Source: Bacillota bacterium (lineage in GTDB: Bacteria; Bacillota; Clostridia; Christensenellales; UMGS416). From it: a stretch of DNA of 64,000 nt. A model generated the notes under the pieces. The model was not told the DNA's origin and did no database searches. It worked only from the letters and a program-made list of their open reading frames with translations. Each line of letters starts with the position of its first letter. Within the stretch, counting starts at the first letter, position 1. Below, one piece after another: positions 1-9,099 of this stretch. Both the position numbers and the translations under genes were made by a program. The DNA lies in contig JAEYPH010000014.1 in assembly GCA_023410875.1 (NCBI GenBank), positions 1 through 64,000 of the forward strand. Direction: 5' to 3'.

Positions 1-181
1 CCGAAAAAGGAAAGGAAAACACCGCCGAAACATGTGCAATCTCGGATTCTCTGCGATGTCAGGCTCCTTTTCGGTACCGAGTAGGCCCTAATACGATTTT
101 AGATAGGGATTTTTCAGCGATTCCTTATATCAAATCTTAAGATGGCATGAGATTTCAACAGTATTTCGATAGCGTTCGTGT

Positions 182-187
182 TATAAT
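182..187 (+). promoter_or_regulatory. Extended -10 promoter of the 229 gene
   Basis: TATAAT preceded by TGT (TGn-TATAAT), about 40 bases before the start codon. There is no good -35 box at normal spacing, as expected for an extended -10 promoter. The rest of bases 1-228 is AT-rich and holds no gene I can support; near the left edge CCGAAAAAGG and CCTTTTCGG could pair across about 50 bases. Confidence 0.5.
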
Positions 188-228
188 AAAATGAAAATGT
201 CAACAAACGAAGGAGGCATGTTGCAGTC

Positions 229-666
229 ATGCGCGTTAAAAACAATATGAATAAAATTCTCGTTTTTCTGCTTGTTCTGCTGGTTGGGGTTGTCGTGGGT
301 GGATTGACGATAGCGTGGGGCAGCGGAGCGACGCTGCGTTTTCCAAGTGTAGGCGGTCCGTTTTTTGCAAAAAACGCGGCTGGTGAAACCTATGGTACTT
401 TGTTGAACGTGACCGTTCCGGGAACAGAGCCCGATCTGGTCAAAGCGCTGGGTGTTGACGGAATAACCATGGGCTACGTGCGTTGGTCCGACTTAAACGG
501 TCCGGAACCGAAAACGTTGGCCGAGGCCGCGAATCAGTCAAAGTATGCGGCCACAAAGAGAATCCCGCTCTATGAGTCAGACGGAAAAACAATCATTGGA
601 GAATTTGAAATGGGCCCCGGAGACTCCGAGATCACGACGATAGAGGGCGCCCGCATCAAACAGTAG
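229..666 (+). CDS. Small secreted or membrane-anchored hypothetical protein
   Basis: I do not recognise this 145-residue protein. Residues about 11-31 form one strongly hydrophobic segment after a basic N-terminus (MRVKNNMNK), so it is either exported through a signal peptide or anchored facing outwards. The remaining 110 residues are soluble, with a short acidic and glycine-rich tail. AGGAGG at 211-216 lies 12 bases before the ATG; a second in-frame ATG at 247 would begin at MNKILVF and still keep the signal. It is a single gene with its own extended -10 promoter and a bidirectional terminator behind it. It is not a transporter or enzyme by any visible motif. Confidence 0.6.
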   Translation: MRVKNNMNKILVFLLVLLVGVVVGGLTIAWGSGATLRFPSVGGPFFAKNAAGETYGTLLNVTVPGTEPDLVKALGVDGITMGYVRWSDLNGPEPKTLAEAANQSKYAATKRIPLYESDGKTIIGEFEMGPGDSEITTIEGARIKQ

Positions 667-703
667 TGACAGTGGAACAAGTCCATCGTAATCCGTACGC
701 AGC

Positions 704-743
704 AAAACGCCTTTCGGCTTGGATGGCCGAAAGGCGTTTTTTT
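704..743. terminator. Bidirectional intrinsic terminator
   Basis: A perfect 15-bp inverted repeat (704-718 with 726-740) has a 7-base loop, an A-run on its left and a T-run (737-743) on its right. It sits between two convergent genes and can serve both. Confidence 0.9.
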
Positions 744-773
744 CAAGTATCTCATGGGATAGCTTTGTGCTGG

Positions 774-2129
774 TCAGTCGATCATGGTGAGGATCTGCTC
801 CTCCAGCTCGCAGATACGCATCAGCTCGTCGCGGTAGGGCAGCAGCTTTTTCTTGTCGTCGAACAGATACCCGGCCGAAAAGTCCTGGGGGATCAGCTCG
901 CCCATGCGGCGGGCATGCTCGGCGATCTTCTCATATTGGCGGGCCAGGTCCTCCCGGCCATGGTCGCGCAAGAAGCCCACGGCATATTGACGGTCCATAT
1001 ACTGCTTTTGGTTGCACATGACATTCAGATAGGGCTCGAAGGGATCGTCCCATTCGTAGGTCTGCAGCGCGTGGGCGAAGGCCCGGTGGGCGGCCAGGCC
1101 GTTATATTGCCCCGGCGCGATGCTCTCTTCGGCGATCAGCCGCCGCAGCACCGGCAGGGTCTCCCGCAGCACCTCTTCTTTGGATGGCCGTGGCTCCTTG
1201 CCCCCGATGATCAGGATGCGCCCCAGGCTACCCTTGGCAAAGAAGCCGTCGTGCCAGTGGGATTTGCGGAAGTAGCCGGTGTCGTCCGGCGCTTCGTTGT
1301 GGTCTTCGTTCACATTCATGAAGGGGTTGTAGCCCAGCAGCACGTCGCCGTCGTTGTCATAACCGGAGATCACGCACGCGTCGGCGCAGTTGATGACGCC
1401 CTCCAGCGTGATCACCGGCACACCCCGGTCGATGCTGTCCATGATCAGCTGCCGGTCATAGCCGTAGTCGCCTCGGGTGTGGTGGGTCACCCCGTAACCC
1501 AGCATGCGGAAGGTGTGCTCGATGAGCATCGGCGTGTGGATCACGTGATAGTTGCCGTGGTTCCACAGCTGTGACGAGGGCATGGAGAAGGACGTGCGAT
1601 ATGCGCTGCCCGAAAGGGCGCACACGGTGTCGTAGGTCAGCTTCTCTCCCAGCGCGTTCAGCGCCGATACCACGCTGTTCACATATTCGTTCTGCCGCTG
1701 CGGGTCGGACCAGTCTACCTTCATGAGGCCCGGTATCCAGTTCTTCGCCATGCCAAAACCTCCGTATAGCTTGTAGTCGATGTGGATCGGGTGGAATTTG
1801 TGCTGTCGGGGGGCGGCGCCGTATTTGGACGGCGCGCAGCTGAACAGCCGCCGGAACGCCTTGGCGAAGGCCTCCGCCGTCTCGTAGCCGTATTTCAACG
1901 CAACGTCGGAAACCGGGGCGCGGCCATCCGCAAGCTCCTCCGCCGCCCTGGACAGGCGGCGGAAGCGAATGTATTCGCCGATGGAGTAGCCGGTCAGGGC
2001 GCTAAACAGGTTTGCAAAGGACGATGGGGAGTAGTGGATGGCCCCGCCCACCGATTCCGTGGAAATGTCCTCCAGCAGGTGCTCCTCGATGTAGCCGATG
2101 GCGTTTTGAACCTTGGTTACCCAATGCAT
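774..2129 (-). CDS. AraC-type regulator fused to a C39/BtrH-like domain
   Basis: Residues 1-110 are two helix-turn-helix motifs of the AraC/XylS type; the second is marked by DVALKYGYETAEAFAKAF and FRRLFSCAPSKY. After a short linker, residues about 125-450 form a second domain that is not the usual GyrI-like effector domain. It carries YDTVCALSG near residue 168 and SGYDNDGDVLLGYNP near 254-269, a pattern I associate with papain-like C39/BtrH domains, but the usual His before the GYD strand is replaced. The C-terminal 110 residues are helical and charged. GGAGG lies 10 bases before the ATG. The gene diverges from the acyltransferase gene at 2305, and a 7-bp inverted repeat in the spacer is a possible operator. 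DNA binding is well supported; the role of the second domain, sensor or enzyme, is inference. Confidence 0.75.
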   Translation of the reverse strand: MHWVTKVQNAIGYIEEHLLEDISTESVGGAIHYSPSSFANLFSALTGYSIGEYIRFRRLSRAAEELADGRAPVSDVALKYGYETAEAFAKAFRRLFSCAPSKYGAAPRQHKFHPIHIDYKLYGGFGMAKNWIPGLMKVDWSDPQRQNEYVNSVVSALNALGEKLTYDTVCALSGSAYRTSFSMPSSQLWNHGNYHVIHTPMLIEHTFRMLGYGVTHHTRGDYGYDRQLIMDSIDRGVPVITLEGVINCADACVISGYDNDGDVLLGYNPFMNVNEDHNEAPDDTGYFRKSHWHDGFFAKGSLGRILIIGGKEPRPSKEEVLRETLPVLRRLIAEESIAPGQYNGLAAHRAFAHALQTYEWDDPFEPYLNVMCNQKQYMDRQYAVGFLRDHGREDLARQYEKIAEHARRMGELIPQDFSAGYLFDDKKKLLPYRDELMRICELEEQILTMID

Positions 2130-2256
2130 GCGTTGGTTCCTCCGTACACCGCCATGATACCAGATTCACGGAGGCTTTTACCGGTCCGATCCTATGAAAA
2201 ATTGTCCACACAGCCCTATGGCGTGGTCTGCCGCCTTGCGAAATAGTTAGACTTGC

Positions 2257-2274
2257 GATATATTACCATATATC
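2257..2274. promoter_or_regulatory. Inverted repeat, possible operator
   Basis: GATATAT-tacc-ATATATC is a perfect 7-bp dyad in the divergent spacer between the AraC-type gene (start 2129) and the gene at 2305. It lies about 35 bases before the start codon of the latter, where it would overlap a promoter. Confidence 0.35.
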
Positions 2275-2304
2275 ATCCATACTTCATATTCGAGGAGAAT
2301 CGAC

Positions 2305-3123
2305 ATGGCGAAAAGAGACGGGCGTGTCGTAGAGCAGCATCCGTTGAATGCGATGATGCCCTACATGATGCGAGGGCGCAACGAGTCCCTTGTGTACTTT
2401 CAAACCGCGTTGGACGTGGAAGAACTGCTGGAATATATCGATGCCAAGAGGGCGGCAGGCGTCGACGTGAAGTTCTTCCAGATGTTCGTGGCCGCTCTTG
2501 TCAAGCTTCTGAAGGAGCGTCCCAAACTCAATCGCTTCGTTTCTGGCCGGCGCGTTTATCAACGCAATCATATCCGCGTATCCTTCATCGCAAAAAAGGC
2601 CGCGACCGACGAGAGCGAAGAGACCAACGTCGCACTCACTTTCCATGAGAAATCCACCTTTCAGGATGTGCTCAGCCGCATGAGGCGGGACATCAAGACC
2701 GCCAAGTCCGACGAGGTCAAGGACGACGACGCCTTCATCCGCACGCTGATGAAGCTGCCGCGCTTCGCGCTGCGCATTGTCTTCGCCGTGCTGCGGTGGA
2801 TGGACTTCTATTTTGACATTCCCAAAGCCATTGCCAACATCGACCCGCTGCGCTGCAGCGTATACGTCGCCAACCTCGGCAGCATCGGCATCGAAGCGCC
2901 GTTCCATCACCTCTACGAGTGGGGCAACTGCTCGGTCTTCATCGCCATCGGCAGGATACGCTACATGCCCGTGGCGCTGGAGGACGGCACGCTGACCGCG
3001 CGCAAGATGGTAGAGGTGAAGGTTACCATCGACGAGAGGATCGCCGATGGCTTCTACTTCGCCCGCTCTCTGGAACTCATGGAAGGCTATCTGAAGAACC
3101 CCGAATCCATCGAGAACTTGTGA
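2305..3123 (+). CDS. E2-like (CAT-fold) acyltransferase lacking the catalytic His
   Basis: This 272-residue protein matches the catalytic domain of 2-oxoacid dehydrogenase E2 / chloramphenicol acetyltransferase fold, with no lipoyl or peripheral-subunit-binding domain. Landmarks are the KFFQMFVAALVKLLKERPKLNRF helix region near residue 55-80, NLGSIGIEAPFHH near 195-208 and the C-terminal TIDERIADG, the position of the family's DHRxxDG motif. The motif's His, which normally activates CoA, is Glu here, while the Asp and Gly remain. GAGGAG precedes the ATG. Its stop is 14 bases before the acyl-CoA ligase start, so the two are probably cotranscribed and may handle the same acyl-CoA. Classical acyltransfer chemistry is doubtful; CoA-ester binding is possible. 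Confidence 0.7.
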   Translation: MAKRDGRVVEQHPLNAMMPYMMRGRNESLVYFQTALDVEELLEYIDAKRAAGVDVKFFQMFVAALVKLLKERPKLNRFVSGRRVYQRNHIRVSFIAKKAATDESEETNVALTFHEKSTFQDVLSRMRRDIKTAKSDEVKDDDAFIRTLMKLPRFALRIVFAVLRWMDFYFDIPKAIANIDPLRCSVYVANLGSIGIEAPFHHLYEWGNCSVFIAIGRIRYMPVALEDGTLTARKMVEVKVTIDERIADGFYFARSLELMEGYLKNPESIENL

Positions 3124-3137
3124 AAGAGGCGAACGAA

Positions 3138-4889
3138 ATGGAAAACGGCATCTATAAAGGCACCGGCATCAAGAAGCCCTGGCTCAAGTTCTACGGCGAC
3201 ATGCCGGAATTCCGGGACATTCCGGATCTGACGATGTACGAGCTGCTGCGGGACACCGCCAACAAATACCCCGACAAGACCGTCATCAAATACATGGGAG
3301 CGACGATTTCGTTCCGCAAGTTCCTGTCCATGGTGGACAAGTGCGCCGCCTCCTTCACGGCCTACGGTGTGAAGGCCGGCGACTGCGTGCTGCAGTCCAT
3401 GCCCAACATCCCCAACGCCATCATGATCTTCTACGCGCTCAACAAGATCGGCGCCCGCGTGGCGATGACGCACCCGCTGTATTCCTCCAGCGAGCTGGAT
3501 CAGTTCATCAAGGAGACCGGCAGCACCTGGTGCGTCACTGTGGACATGTTCTACGACCGCTTCAAGGACATTCTGCGGCCGGACCAGCGGCTGCTGGTCA
3601 CCAAGATTTCGGATTTCCTCCCCGGTTCCATGAAGGTCGCCTTCAAGATCACCCGGGGCTTCAAGGACAAGATTCCCGCCGACGACCGGGTCGTGTTCTG
3701 GAAGGATTTCCTGAAAAAATCCGCCGGAGATGCCGCGCCCTATGTGCGCCGCATGGACCCGCAGGACGGTGCGGTCATCCTCTTTTCCGGCGGCACGACC
3801 AACCTGCCCAAGGGCATCCTGCTGTCCTCCTACAATTTCAACGCGCTGTCGGTGAACATCTCCTACTTCGCCAAATTCACCAAGGACGACAGCGTCATCG
3901 CGATCCTCCCGGTGTTCCACGGCTTCGGCCTGGGCATCTGCGTGCACACGATCGCGTGCACCGGCGGTACATTGATCCTGGAGCCCAAGTTTGGCACCAA
4001 GATTTACATCGACAGCCTGCGCAAGCATCAGCCGACCTTCATCGCCGGCGTGCCCACGATGTTTGAGGCCATGCTGCGGGACAAGAGCTTCCAGAAGGTC
4101 CGCTTCGACCGCCTGAAGGCGATCTACAGCGGCGGCGACAGCCTGTCCGCCGAGCTCAAGGTGCGCTTCGACGAGCGCATCCAGGCCCAGGGCAGCAAGG
4201 TGGAGCTGGCCGAGGGCTATGGCCTGACCGAGACCGTGACCGGCTGCGTGCTGACACCCCCCGGCCTTTACCGCAAGGGCGCCATCGGCATCCCGATGCC
4301 CAACACGCTGGCCAAGGTTGTGGACATGCAGACCAAGGCCGAGCTGCCTTTCGGCGAGGTTGGCGAAATCTGCTTGGCCGGCCCCACGCTGATGAAAGGG
4401 TACCTGAACAACCCCGAGGAGACCGACAAGGCCATCCGCACCGACGAGCTGGGCATCCCGTGGCTGCACACCGGCGACCTGGGCTACATGGACGCCGACG
4501 GCTATCTGTACTTCCAGAGCCGGGCCAAGCGCATGTTCAAGGTGTCCGGCGTCAGCGTGTACCCGATGCAGGTGGAGCAGGTTCTGGAATCCCACGAGCT
4601 CGTGTTCCGCACCTGCGTTGTGGGCGTGCCCGACGATTACCAGATGACCAGCGTGAAGGCCTATGTCGTGCTGGAGAACCCCGAGCTGGCCACCGATGAG
4701 ACCAAGCAGATTCTGCTCAAACACTGCCGCAAGCACCTGCTCAAGTGGAGCGTGCCGCGGGCCATCGAGTTCCGCGACAAGCTGCCTACGACGCTGGTGG
4801 GCAAGGTGGAATACACACAACTGGAGAAATCCCGCATCACCGCCGAGGACGTGGCGCTCAGCGAAGGGGCGGTCGCGATCTCGGAATAA
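3138..4889 (+). CDS. AMP-forming acyl-CoA synthetase
   Basis: A full-length ANL-superfamily ligase of 583 residues that activates a carboxylic acid with ATP and joins it to CoA. The P-loop-like motif FSGGTTNLPKG is at about 215-225, YGLTETV at 360-366, WLHTGDLGYMDADGY at about 441-455 and the hinge at KRMFKVSGVSVYP. The C-terminal LPTTLVGK near 550-557 supplies the adenylation Lys. I place the start at the ATG at 3138, because GAGG lies 9 bases upstream and homologous sequence begins there; an open frame runs further upstream but overlaps the previous gene. No membrane segment is visible, and chain-length preference cannot be read from sequence. It follows the E2-like gene by 14 bases. Confidence 0.9.
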   Translation: MENGIYKGTGIKKPWLKFYGDMPEFRDIPDLTMYELLRDTANKYPDKTVIKYMGATISFRKFLSMVDKCAASFTAYGVKAGDCVLQSMPNIPNAIMIFYALNKIGARVAMTHPLYSSSELDQFIKETGSTWCVTVDMFYDRFKDILRPDQRLLVTKISDFLPGSMKVAFKITRGFKDKIPADDRVVFWKDFLKKSAGDAAPYVRRMDPQDGAVILFSGGTTNLPKGILLSSYNFNALSVNISYFAKFTKDDSVIAILPVFHGFGLGICVHTIACTGGTLILEPKFGTKIYIDSLRKHQPTFIAGVPTMFEAMLRDKSFQKVRFDRLKAIYSGGDSLSAELKVRFDERIQAQGSKVELAEGYGLTETVTGCVLTPPGLYRKGAIGIPMPNTLAKVVDMQTKAELPFGEVGEICLAGPTLMKGYLNNPEETDKAIRTDELGIPWLHTGDLGYMDADGYLYFQSRAKRMFKVSGVSVYPMQVEQVLESHELVFRTCVVGVPDDYQMTSVKAYVVLENPELATDETKQILLKHCRKHLLKWSVPRAIEFRDKLPTTLVGKVEYTQLEKSRITAEDVALSEGAVAISE

Positions 4890-4960
4890 ACGCAACGACG
4901 CAGCACAGGGCCGTGCCTCGGGCACGGGCTCCGTGTTGTGGCGCGCGAGGAGGCTGCTTT

Positions 4961-7297
4961 ATGAACCCCTTCCACACCGCCCGTTGGATCGGTCTGCCCG
5001 GCGAAGCTGCCCGGCGCATCGACCGCTTGCACACCGCCTATTACCGCCTGCGCTTCGACGCGTCGGCCGGCGCGTCGCTCCCGCTGCACTTAAGCGCCCA
5101 CAGCCGCTACCGCTTGTGGGTCAACGGCCAGCCTGTCACCTTCGGGCCGTGCCGGGGCGACCGCTGGCGGCACTTCTACGAGACCGTGGACGTGGGGCCG
5201 TATCTTGTGGTTGGGGCCAACATGCTGGCCGTCAAGGTGCTGTCCTTCCCGCCCTACGAAGCCCAGCACGGCGACCAGCGGGCGCCCTACAACGCCATGG
5301 CCCGGGCCATCGGCCCGTGCCTGATCGTCTCCGGCAGCCTGGATGGCGAGGACCTTTCCACCGGCGTCGCCCCATGGATGGCGCTGGAGGACACCGCCGT
5401 GTCGTGGCGGCATTTCCCCTTGAGCCAATGGATGGGCGCCATGGAGAGCGTGGACGGCGCCAAACTGCCCCACGGCTGGCAAACCGCCGCGGACAGCGCG
5501 CCCTGGCAGCAGCCCCAGCCGCTGTGGAAGGCTGAGGACCCGGGGCTGGACGCTTTCGGCATCATACCGACCTTTCCGCTGACGCCGCGCAGCATCCCGC
5601 TGTTGTTCGAGCGGCCCCAGGCCTTCGCACGGGAGATGCCGCTGCGAGCACAGGACGTGCCGGCCATCCGCTTCGTGGATGGCATTGCGGTGATCCCGCC
5701 CCGCAGCCGCATGGCGGCGGAGCTGGACGCCGGCGTGCACACGACGGCCTACGTCACGCTGCAAACCCAGGGCGGCGCGGGCAGCGCCGTGACGCTGCGC
5801 TACGCCGAGAGCTATACAAAGCCCACGGCGGATGGCAGACCGAGCAAGGGCCTCCGGGACGACTGGCAGAACTTTGAGCTGCTGGGCCATGAGGATCGCT
5901 ACACGCCCGGTGGCGGCAGCGAGAGCTACACGCCCATGTGGTTTCGCACCTTCCGCTTCGTGCGCCTGGAGGTGGAAACCGGCGAGCAGCCGCTGACGCT
6001 GCACATGCTCACGCTGCTGCAGACCGGTTACCCCTTGGAGCCCGTGACCCAAGTGCGTTCCTCCCAGGGCTGGGTGCAGTGCCTGTGGGATATGAGCGTG
6101 CGTACGTTGCAGAACTGCATGCACGAGACTTATGAAGACTGCCCCTATTACGAGCAACTGCAATACATACAGGACACCCGCCTGGAGATGCTCTTTACTT
6201 ACATCGTCAGCGGCGACACCCGCCTGGCCCGCAAGGCCATAGAGGATTTCCAGCATTCCCAGCTGCCCGATGGCATGCTGCAGGCCCGCTTCCCGACCCA
6301 GGAACCCCATGTGATACCGCCGTTCTCGCTGCACTGGGTGTGGATGGTGCTGGAATATTACGAACAGACGGGCGACGCCGCCGTGCTGTGGCAATACCGC
6401 GCGGCGGCGGACGCCATACTGGAATGGTATGACCGTAAGCTGGGGCCGCTGGGGCTCGTGGAGAAGCTGGGGTATTGGGACCAGATCGACTGGGTGGACG
6501 CCTGGGATAAAATTGCCGGGCGCACGCCGGCCGGCACCGCGGGCCCGGCCACGACCCACAACCTGATGTACGCCTACGCGCTGCAGGCCGGCGCGCGGAT
6601 CAACCGAGCGTGCGGCCGGGAGGGGCTGGCCGAGGAATACCTGCAACGGGCCCAGAGCATATTGGCCGCCGTGGACGCCCATTGCTGGAACGAGGCCGAA
6701 GGGCTGTACATGGAAGGACCTGCCTACGAGGAATACTCCCAGCACGCCCAGGTGTACGCCGTGCTGACCGGGCTGGCTGCCGGGCGCAAGGGCTGCGACA
6801 TCCTGACCCGCGCGCTCGCGCGCCCGGGCATCGCGCTGTGCTCCTTCACGTGGCAGTTTTTCGTGTTCCGGGCGCTGGAGGCCTGCGGGGCATACGAGCT
6901 GACCGAGCGCCAGTGGGAGATGTGGAAGGGCCTACCGGACAGGAACCTGACCACGATCCCCGAGGTGCCCGACGGCGTGCGCTCCCCCCGCAGCGATTGC
7001 CACGCCTGGGGCGCGCTGCCGCTGTATGAGTTCCCGCGCAAGCTGCTGGGCGTGGAGCCCGGCGAACCGGGCTGGCACAGCATCCGCATCCGGCCCCGTC
7101 CGCTCTCGCTGCCGGATTGCTCCGGCCAGGTCACAACGCCCAAGGGCATCGTGACGGTGGCGTGGCGCAACGGGCCGGAAGGCTTTGCGATGGAGGCGCA
7201 AGCGCCCCAGGGCGTGAAGCTAACGGTGACGTTGCCGGACGGTACCGAGCGGCATTACCCGCAGGGCGGCGACGTAAGGGTAGGGACATCGGCTTAG
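4961..7297 (+). CDS. GH78-type alpha-L-rhamnosidase family protein
   Basis: A 778-residue protein without signal peptide, so probably cytoplasmic and acting on imported glycosides. Residues 1-250 contain the beta-sandwich carbohydrate-binding part typical of bacterial rhamnosidases (SRYRLWVNGQPVTFGPCRGD), about 380-700 an (alpha/alpha)6 barrel, and the last 80 residues the C-terminal beta domain (IRIRPRPLSLPDCSG). DCPYYEQLQYIQDTR near residue 392 aligns with the acidic active-site stretch of GH78, in the DCPYYEQ variant rather than the classical DCPQRDE form, so rhamnose specificity is not assured. GAGGAGGC lies 8 bases before the ATG. A GC-rich hairpin (about 4904-4938) without a T-run separates it from the acyl-CoA ligase gene. 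A Gfo/Idh/MocA gene follows after 13 bases. Confidence 0.8.
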   Translation: MNPFHTARWIGLPGEAARRIDRLHTAYYRLRFDASAGASLPLHLSAHSRYRLWVNGQPVTFGPCRGDRWRHFYETVDVGPYLVVGANMLAVKVLSFPPYEAQHGDQRAPYNAMARAIGPCLIVSGSLDGEDLSTGVAPWMALEDTAVSWRHFPLSQWMGAMESVDGAKLPHGWQTAADSAPWQQPQPLWKAEDPGLDAFGIIPTFPLTPRSIPLLFERPQAFAREMPLRAQDVPAIRFVDGIAVIPPRSRMAAELDAGVHTTAYVTLQTQGGAGSAVTLRYAESYTKPTADGRPSKGLRDDWQNFELLGHEDRYTPGGGSESYTPMWFRTFRFVRLEVETGEQPLTLHMLTLLQTGYPLEPVTQVRSSQGWVQCLWDMSVRTLQNCMHETYEDCPYYEQLQYIQDTRLEMLFTYIVSGDTRLARKAIEDFQHSQLPDGMLQARFPTQEPHVIPPFSLHWVWMVLEYYEQTGDAAVLWQYRAAADAILEWYDRKLGPLGLVEKLGYWDQIDWVDAWDKIAGRTPAGTAGPATTHNLMYAYALQAGARINRACGREGLAEEYLQRAQSILAAVDAHCWNEAEGLYMEGPAYEEYSQHAQVYAVLTGLAAGRKGCDILTRALARPGIALCSFTWQFFVFRALEACGAYELTERQWEMWKGLPDRNLTTIPEVPDGVRSPRSDCHAWGALPLYEFPRKLLGVEPGEPGWHSIRIRPRPLSLPDCSGQVTTPKGIVTVAWRNGPEGFAMEAQAPQGVKLTVTLPDGTERHYPQGGDVRVGTSA

Positions 7298-7310
7298 GAG
7301 GTTCATTCTC

Positions 7311-8432
7311 ATGATAAAAGTTGGTCTGGCCGGCGGGCGCAGCCTGTCCACGCTGATGGGCTTTCGCGCCATTGAGGGCGTGGAGGTCGCCGCGGTGTGC
7401 GATCTGAACGCGGACCTGCTGCAGCGCATCAGCCGGGAGCACGGCATCCCCCGCACCTACCGCGTGTTTGAGGACATGCTGGAAGCCGACATCGACGCCG
7501 TCGTCATCGCCACGCCCATGCAGTGCCACGTGCCCCAGGCCTTAAGCGCCTTGGAGGCCGGCAAGCATGTGCTCAGCGAAGTCACAGCGGCGGTCACCAT
7601 GGACGAGCTGTGGTGGCTCATCGAGGCCGTGGAGAAATCCGGCAAGGTATACATGCTGGCGGAGAACTACTGCTACAGCCCAGAGGTGCAGTTGGTCCGC
7701 AGCCTGGTGCAAAAGGGCATGTTCGGCGAAGTATACTACGGCGAGGGCGAATATCTGCACGACATCCGCGACCTGGCTGTGTACCCCGACGGCAAAACGT
7801 CCTGGCGGAGCCACTGGCAGCTGGGCAAGCGCGGCGCCTTTTACCCGACCCACAGCATCGGCCCGGTCATGCAGTGGTTTCAGGGCGACAGGATCGCCTC
7901 GCTGTGCACGCTGGGCAGCGGCCGGCACATGAGCGCCACGCTGCGCCAGGAGGACACCACCGTTACGCTGTGCCAGCTGGAGAGCGGGAAACTGGCGCGC
8001 GTCCGTGTGGACTGCCTGTCGCCGCGGCCCCACAACATGGCCTATTACCAACTGCAGGGCACCAAGGGGTGCTACGAGGCGCCCCGGGGGTTGGGCGACG
8101 ATCACAAGGTATACCTGGAGGGCCACGGCTCCCACGGCGAGACCCGCTGGCGGCCGCTGAAGGATTTTGAGCATTACTTGCCCGAGCGCTTCCGGCTGGC
8201 GACCCAGGCGCAGCGCGAAGCCGGCCACGGCGGCGGGGATTTCTTCATCGTGCAGGATTTCGTGGATGCCGTCATGAAGGGTGTGCCGCCGGCCATCGAT
8301 GTGTACCAGGCCGCCGAATGGACGGCGGTGGCACTGCTCAGCGAGCTTTCCATCACCAACGGCGGCCGTATGATGGACATGCCGCGTTTCCGGCGGAACA
8401 TGCCCTTTGGCGAGCAGCGCGTCAAGCTATAA
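7311..8432 (+). CDS. Gfo/Idh/MocA family sugar oxidoreductase
   Basis: A 373-residue NAD(P)-dependent oxidoreductase of the glucose-fructose oxidoreductase / inositol dehydrogenase family. The N-terminal Rossmann fold begins KVGLAGGRSLSTL, a variant of GxGxxG, and continues to VAAVCDLNADLL. The family motif appears as LSEVTAAVTMDELWWL, and the substrate-binding beta-sheet includes GEGEYLHDIRDL and FYPTHSIGPVMQW. AGGAGG lies 9 bases before the ATG. It sits 13 bases behind the rhamnosidase gene, fitting oxidation of a sugar released by, or presented to, that enzyme. Which hydroxyl is oxidised is unknown. Confidence 0.85.
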   Translation: MIKVGLAGGRSLSTLMGFRAIEGVEVAAVCDLNADLLQRISREHGIPRTYRVFEDMLEADIDAVVIATPMQCHVPQALSALEAGKHVLSEVTAAVTMDELWWLIEAVEKSGKVYMLAENYCYSPEVQLVRSLVQKGMFGEVYYGEGEYLHDIRDLAVYPDGKTSWRSHWQLGKRGAFYPTHSIGPVMQWFQGDRIASLCTLGSGRHMSATLRQEDTTVTLCQLESGKLARVRVDCLSPRPHNMAYYQLQGTKGCYEAPRGLGDDHKVYLEGHGSHGETRWRPLKDFEHYLPERFRLATQAQREAGHGGGDFFIVQDFVDAVMKGVPPAIDVYQAAEWTAVALLSELSITNGGRMMDMPRFRRNMPFGEQRVKL

Positions 8433-8451
8433 GAACGCGGGGGAGGAACCC

Positions 8452-9084
8452 ATGGACTACGTAAATCAGCAAGGCCAGCAACTGATGATGGTGCGCCGCG
8501 CCGCGCCCACCCCGGAGGTCAGCATGCCCGAGGGCTGGTCGCTGCGCAGCATGGGCGAGGGCGAAGGCGCCGCGTGGGCGCGCATCTGCGTGGCCGCGGG
8601 CTTCTTTGATGACGGGATGAGCGCCGAACAGCGCTGGGAGAGCGCGATGGGCAATGACGCCGGCGTGCGCACGGAGAACGTGTTTTTTGCCTGCGACCCG
8701 ACTGGCGAACCGGTAGCCACTGCCACGGCCCGGCTGATCCCCGAGATGGAGCGCGGAAAATATCCGCCCACGGCCAATGCCCTGGGCTATCTGCACTATG
8801 TCGGAGCGACGCCGGTGTGCAGGGGCAAGGGGGCGGGTTCCGCCGTGACAGCCGCCGTGCTGGCGCGCTTGAGTGAACTGGGGTTGGAGGACTGCGTACT
8901 CACGACCGACGACCACCGGCTGCCCGCGATCCATATCTATTTGAAGATGGGCTGGATTCCCGTGCTGTACGCGCCGGACATGCGGGCGCGCTGGGAGCAC
9001 ATATTGAGCCAGCTCGCGGCCTGGGACACGGTGGAGGCCATGGACGAAAAAGGGAATGTGGTTCAGCCGGCGCTTCGCGGATAG
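8452..9084 (+). CDS. GNAT-family N-acetyltransferase
   Basis: A 210-residue protein with a C-terminal GNAT fold. The acetyl-CoA pyrophosphate loop reads VCRGKGAGSAVTAAVL (R/Q-x-x-G-x-G/A), followed by LTTDDHRLPAIHIYLKMGWIPVLY, the usual end of the domain. The first 60 residues are a less typical N-terminal extension. GGGGAGGAA is 6 bases before the ATG at 8452; the open frame extends upstream into the previous gene but has no ribosome site there. It is last in the rightward run and converges on the CPBP gene. The acceptor substrate is unknown. Confidence 0.8.
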   Translation: MDYVNQQGQQLMMVRRAAPTPEVSMPEGWSLRSMGEGEGAAWARICVAAGFFDDGMSAEQRWESAMGNDAGVRTENVFFACDPTGEPVATATARLIPEMERGKYPPTANALGYLHYVGATPVCRGKGAGSAVTAAVLARLSELGLEDCVLTTDDHRLPAIHIYLKMGWIPVLYAPDMRARWEHILSQLAAWDTVEAMDEKGNVVQPALRG

Positions 9085-9099
9085 AGCGTTTGCGTTAAT

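Noticed and set aside
3087..4925. Antisense open frame opposite the acyl-CoA synthetase
   Set aside because: Same shadow composition; no domain, and the ligase motifs are on the plus strand. The same applies to 33164-35308 opposite the second ABC gene.
4904..4938. GC-rich hairpin as a terminator between ligase and rhamnosidase genes
   Set aside because: No T-run follows and the next ribosome site is immediate; GC-rich spacers fold easily here.
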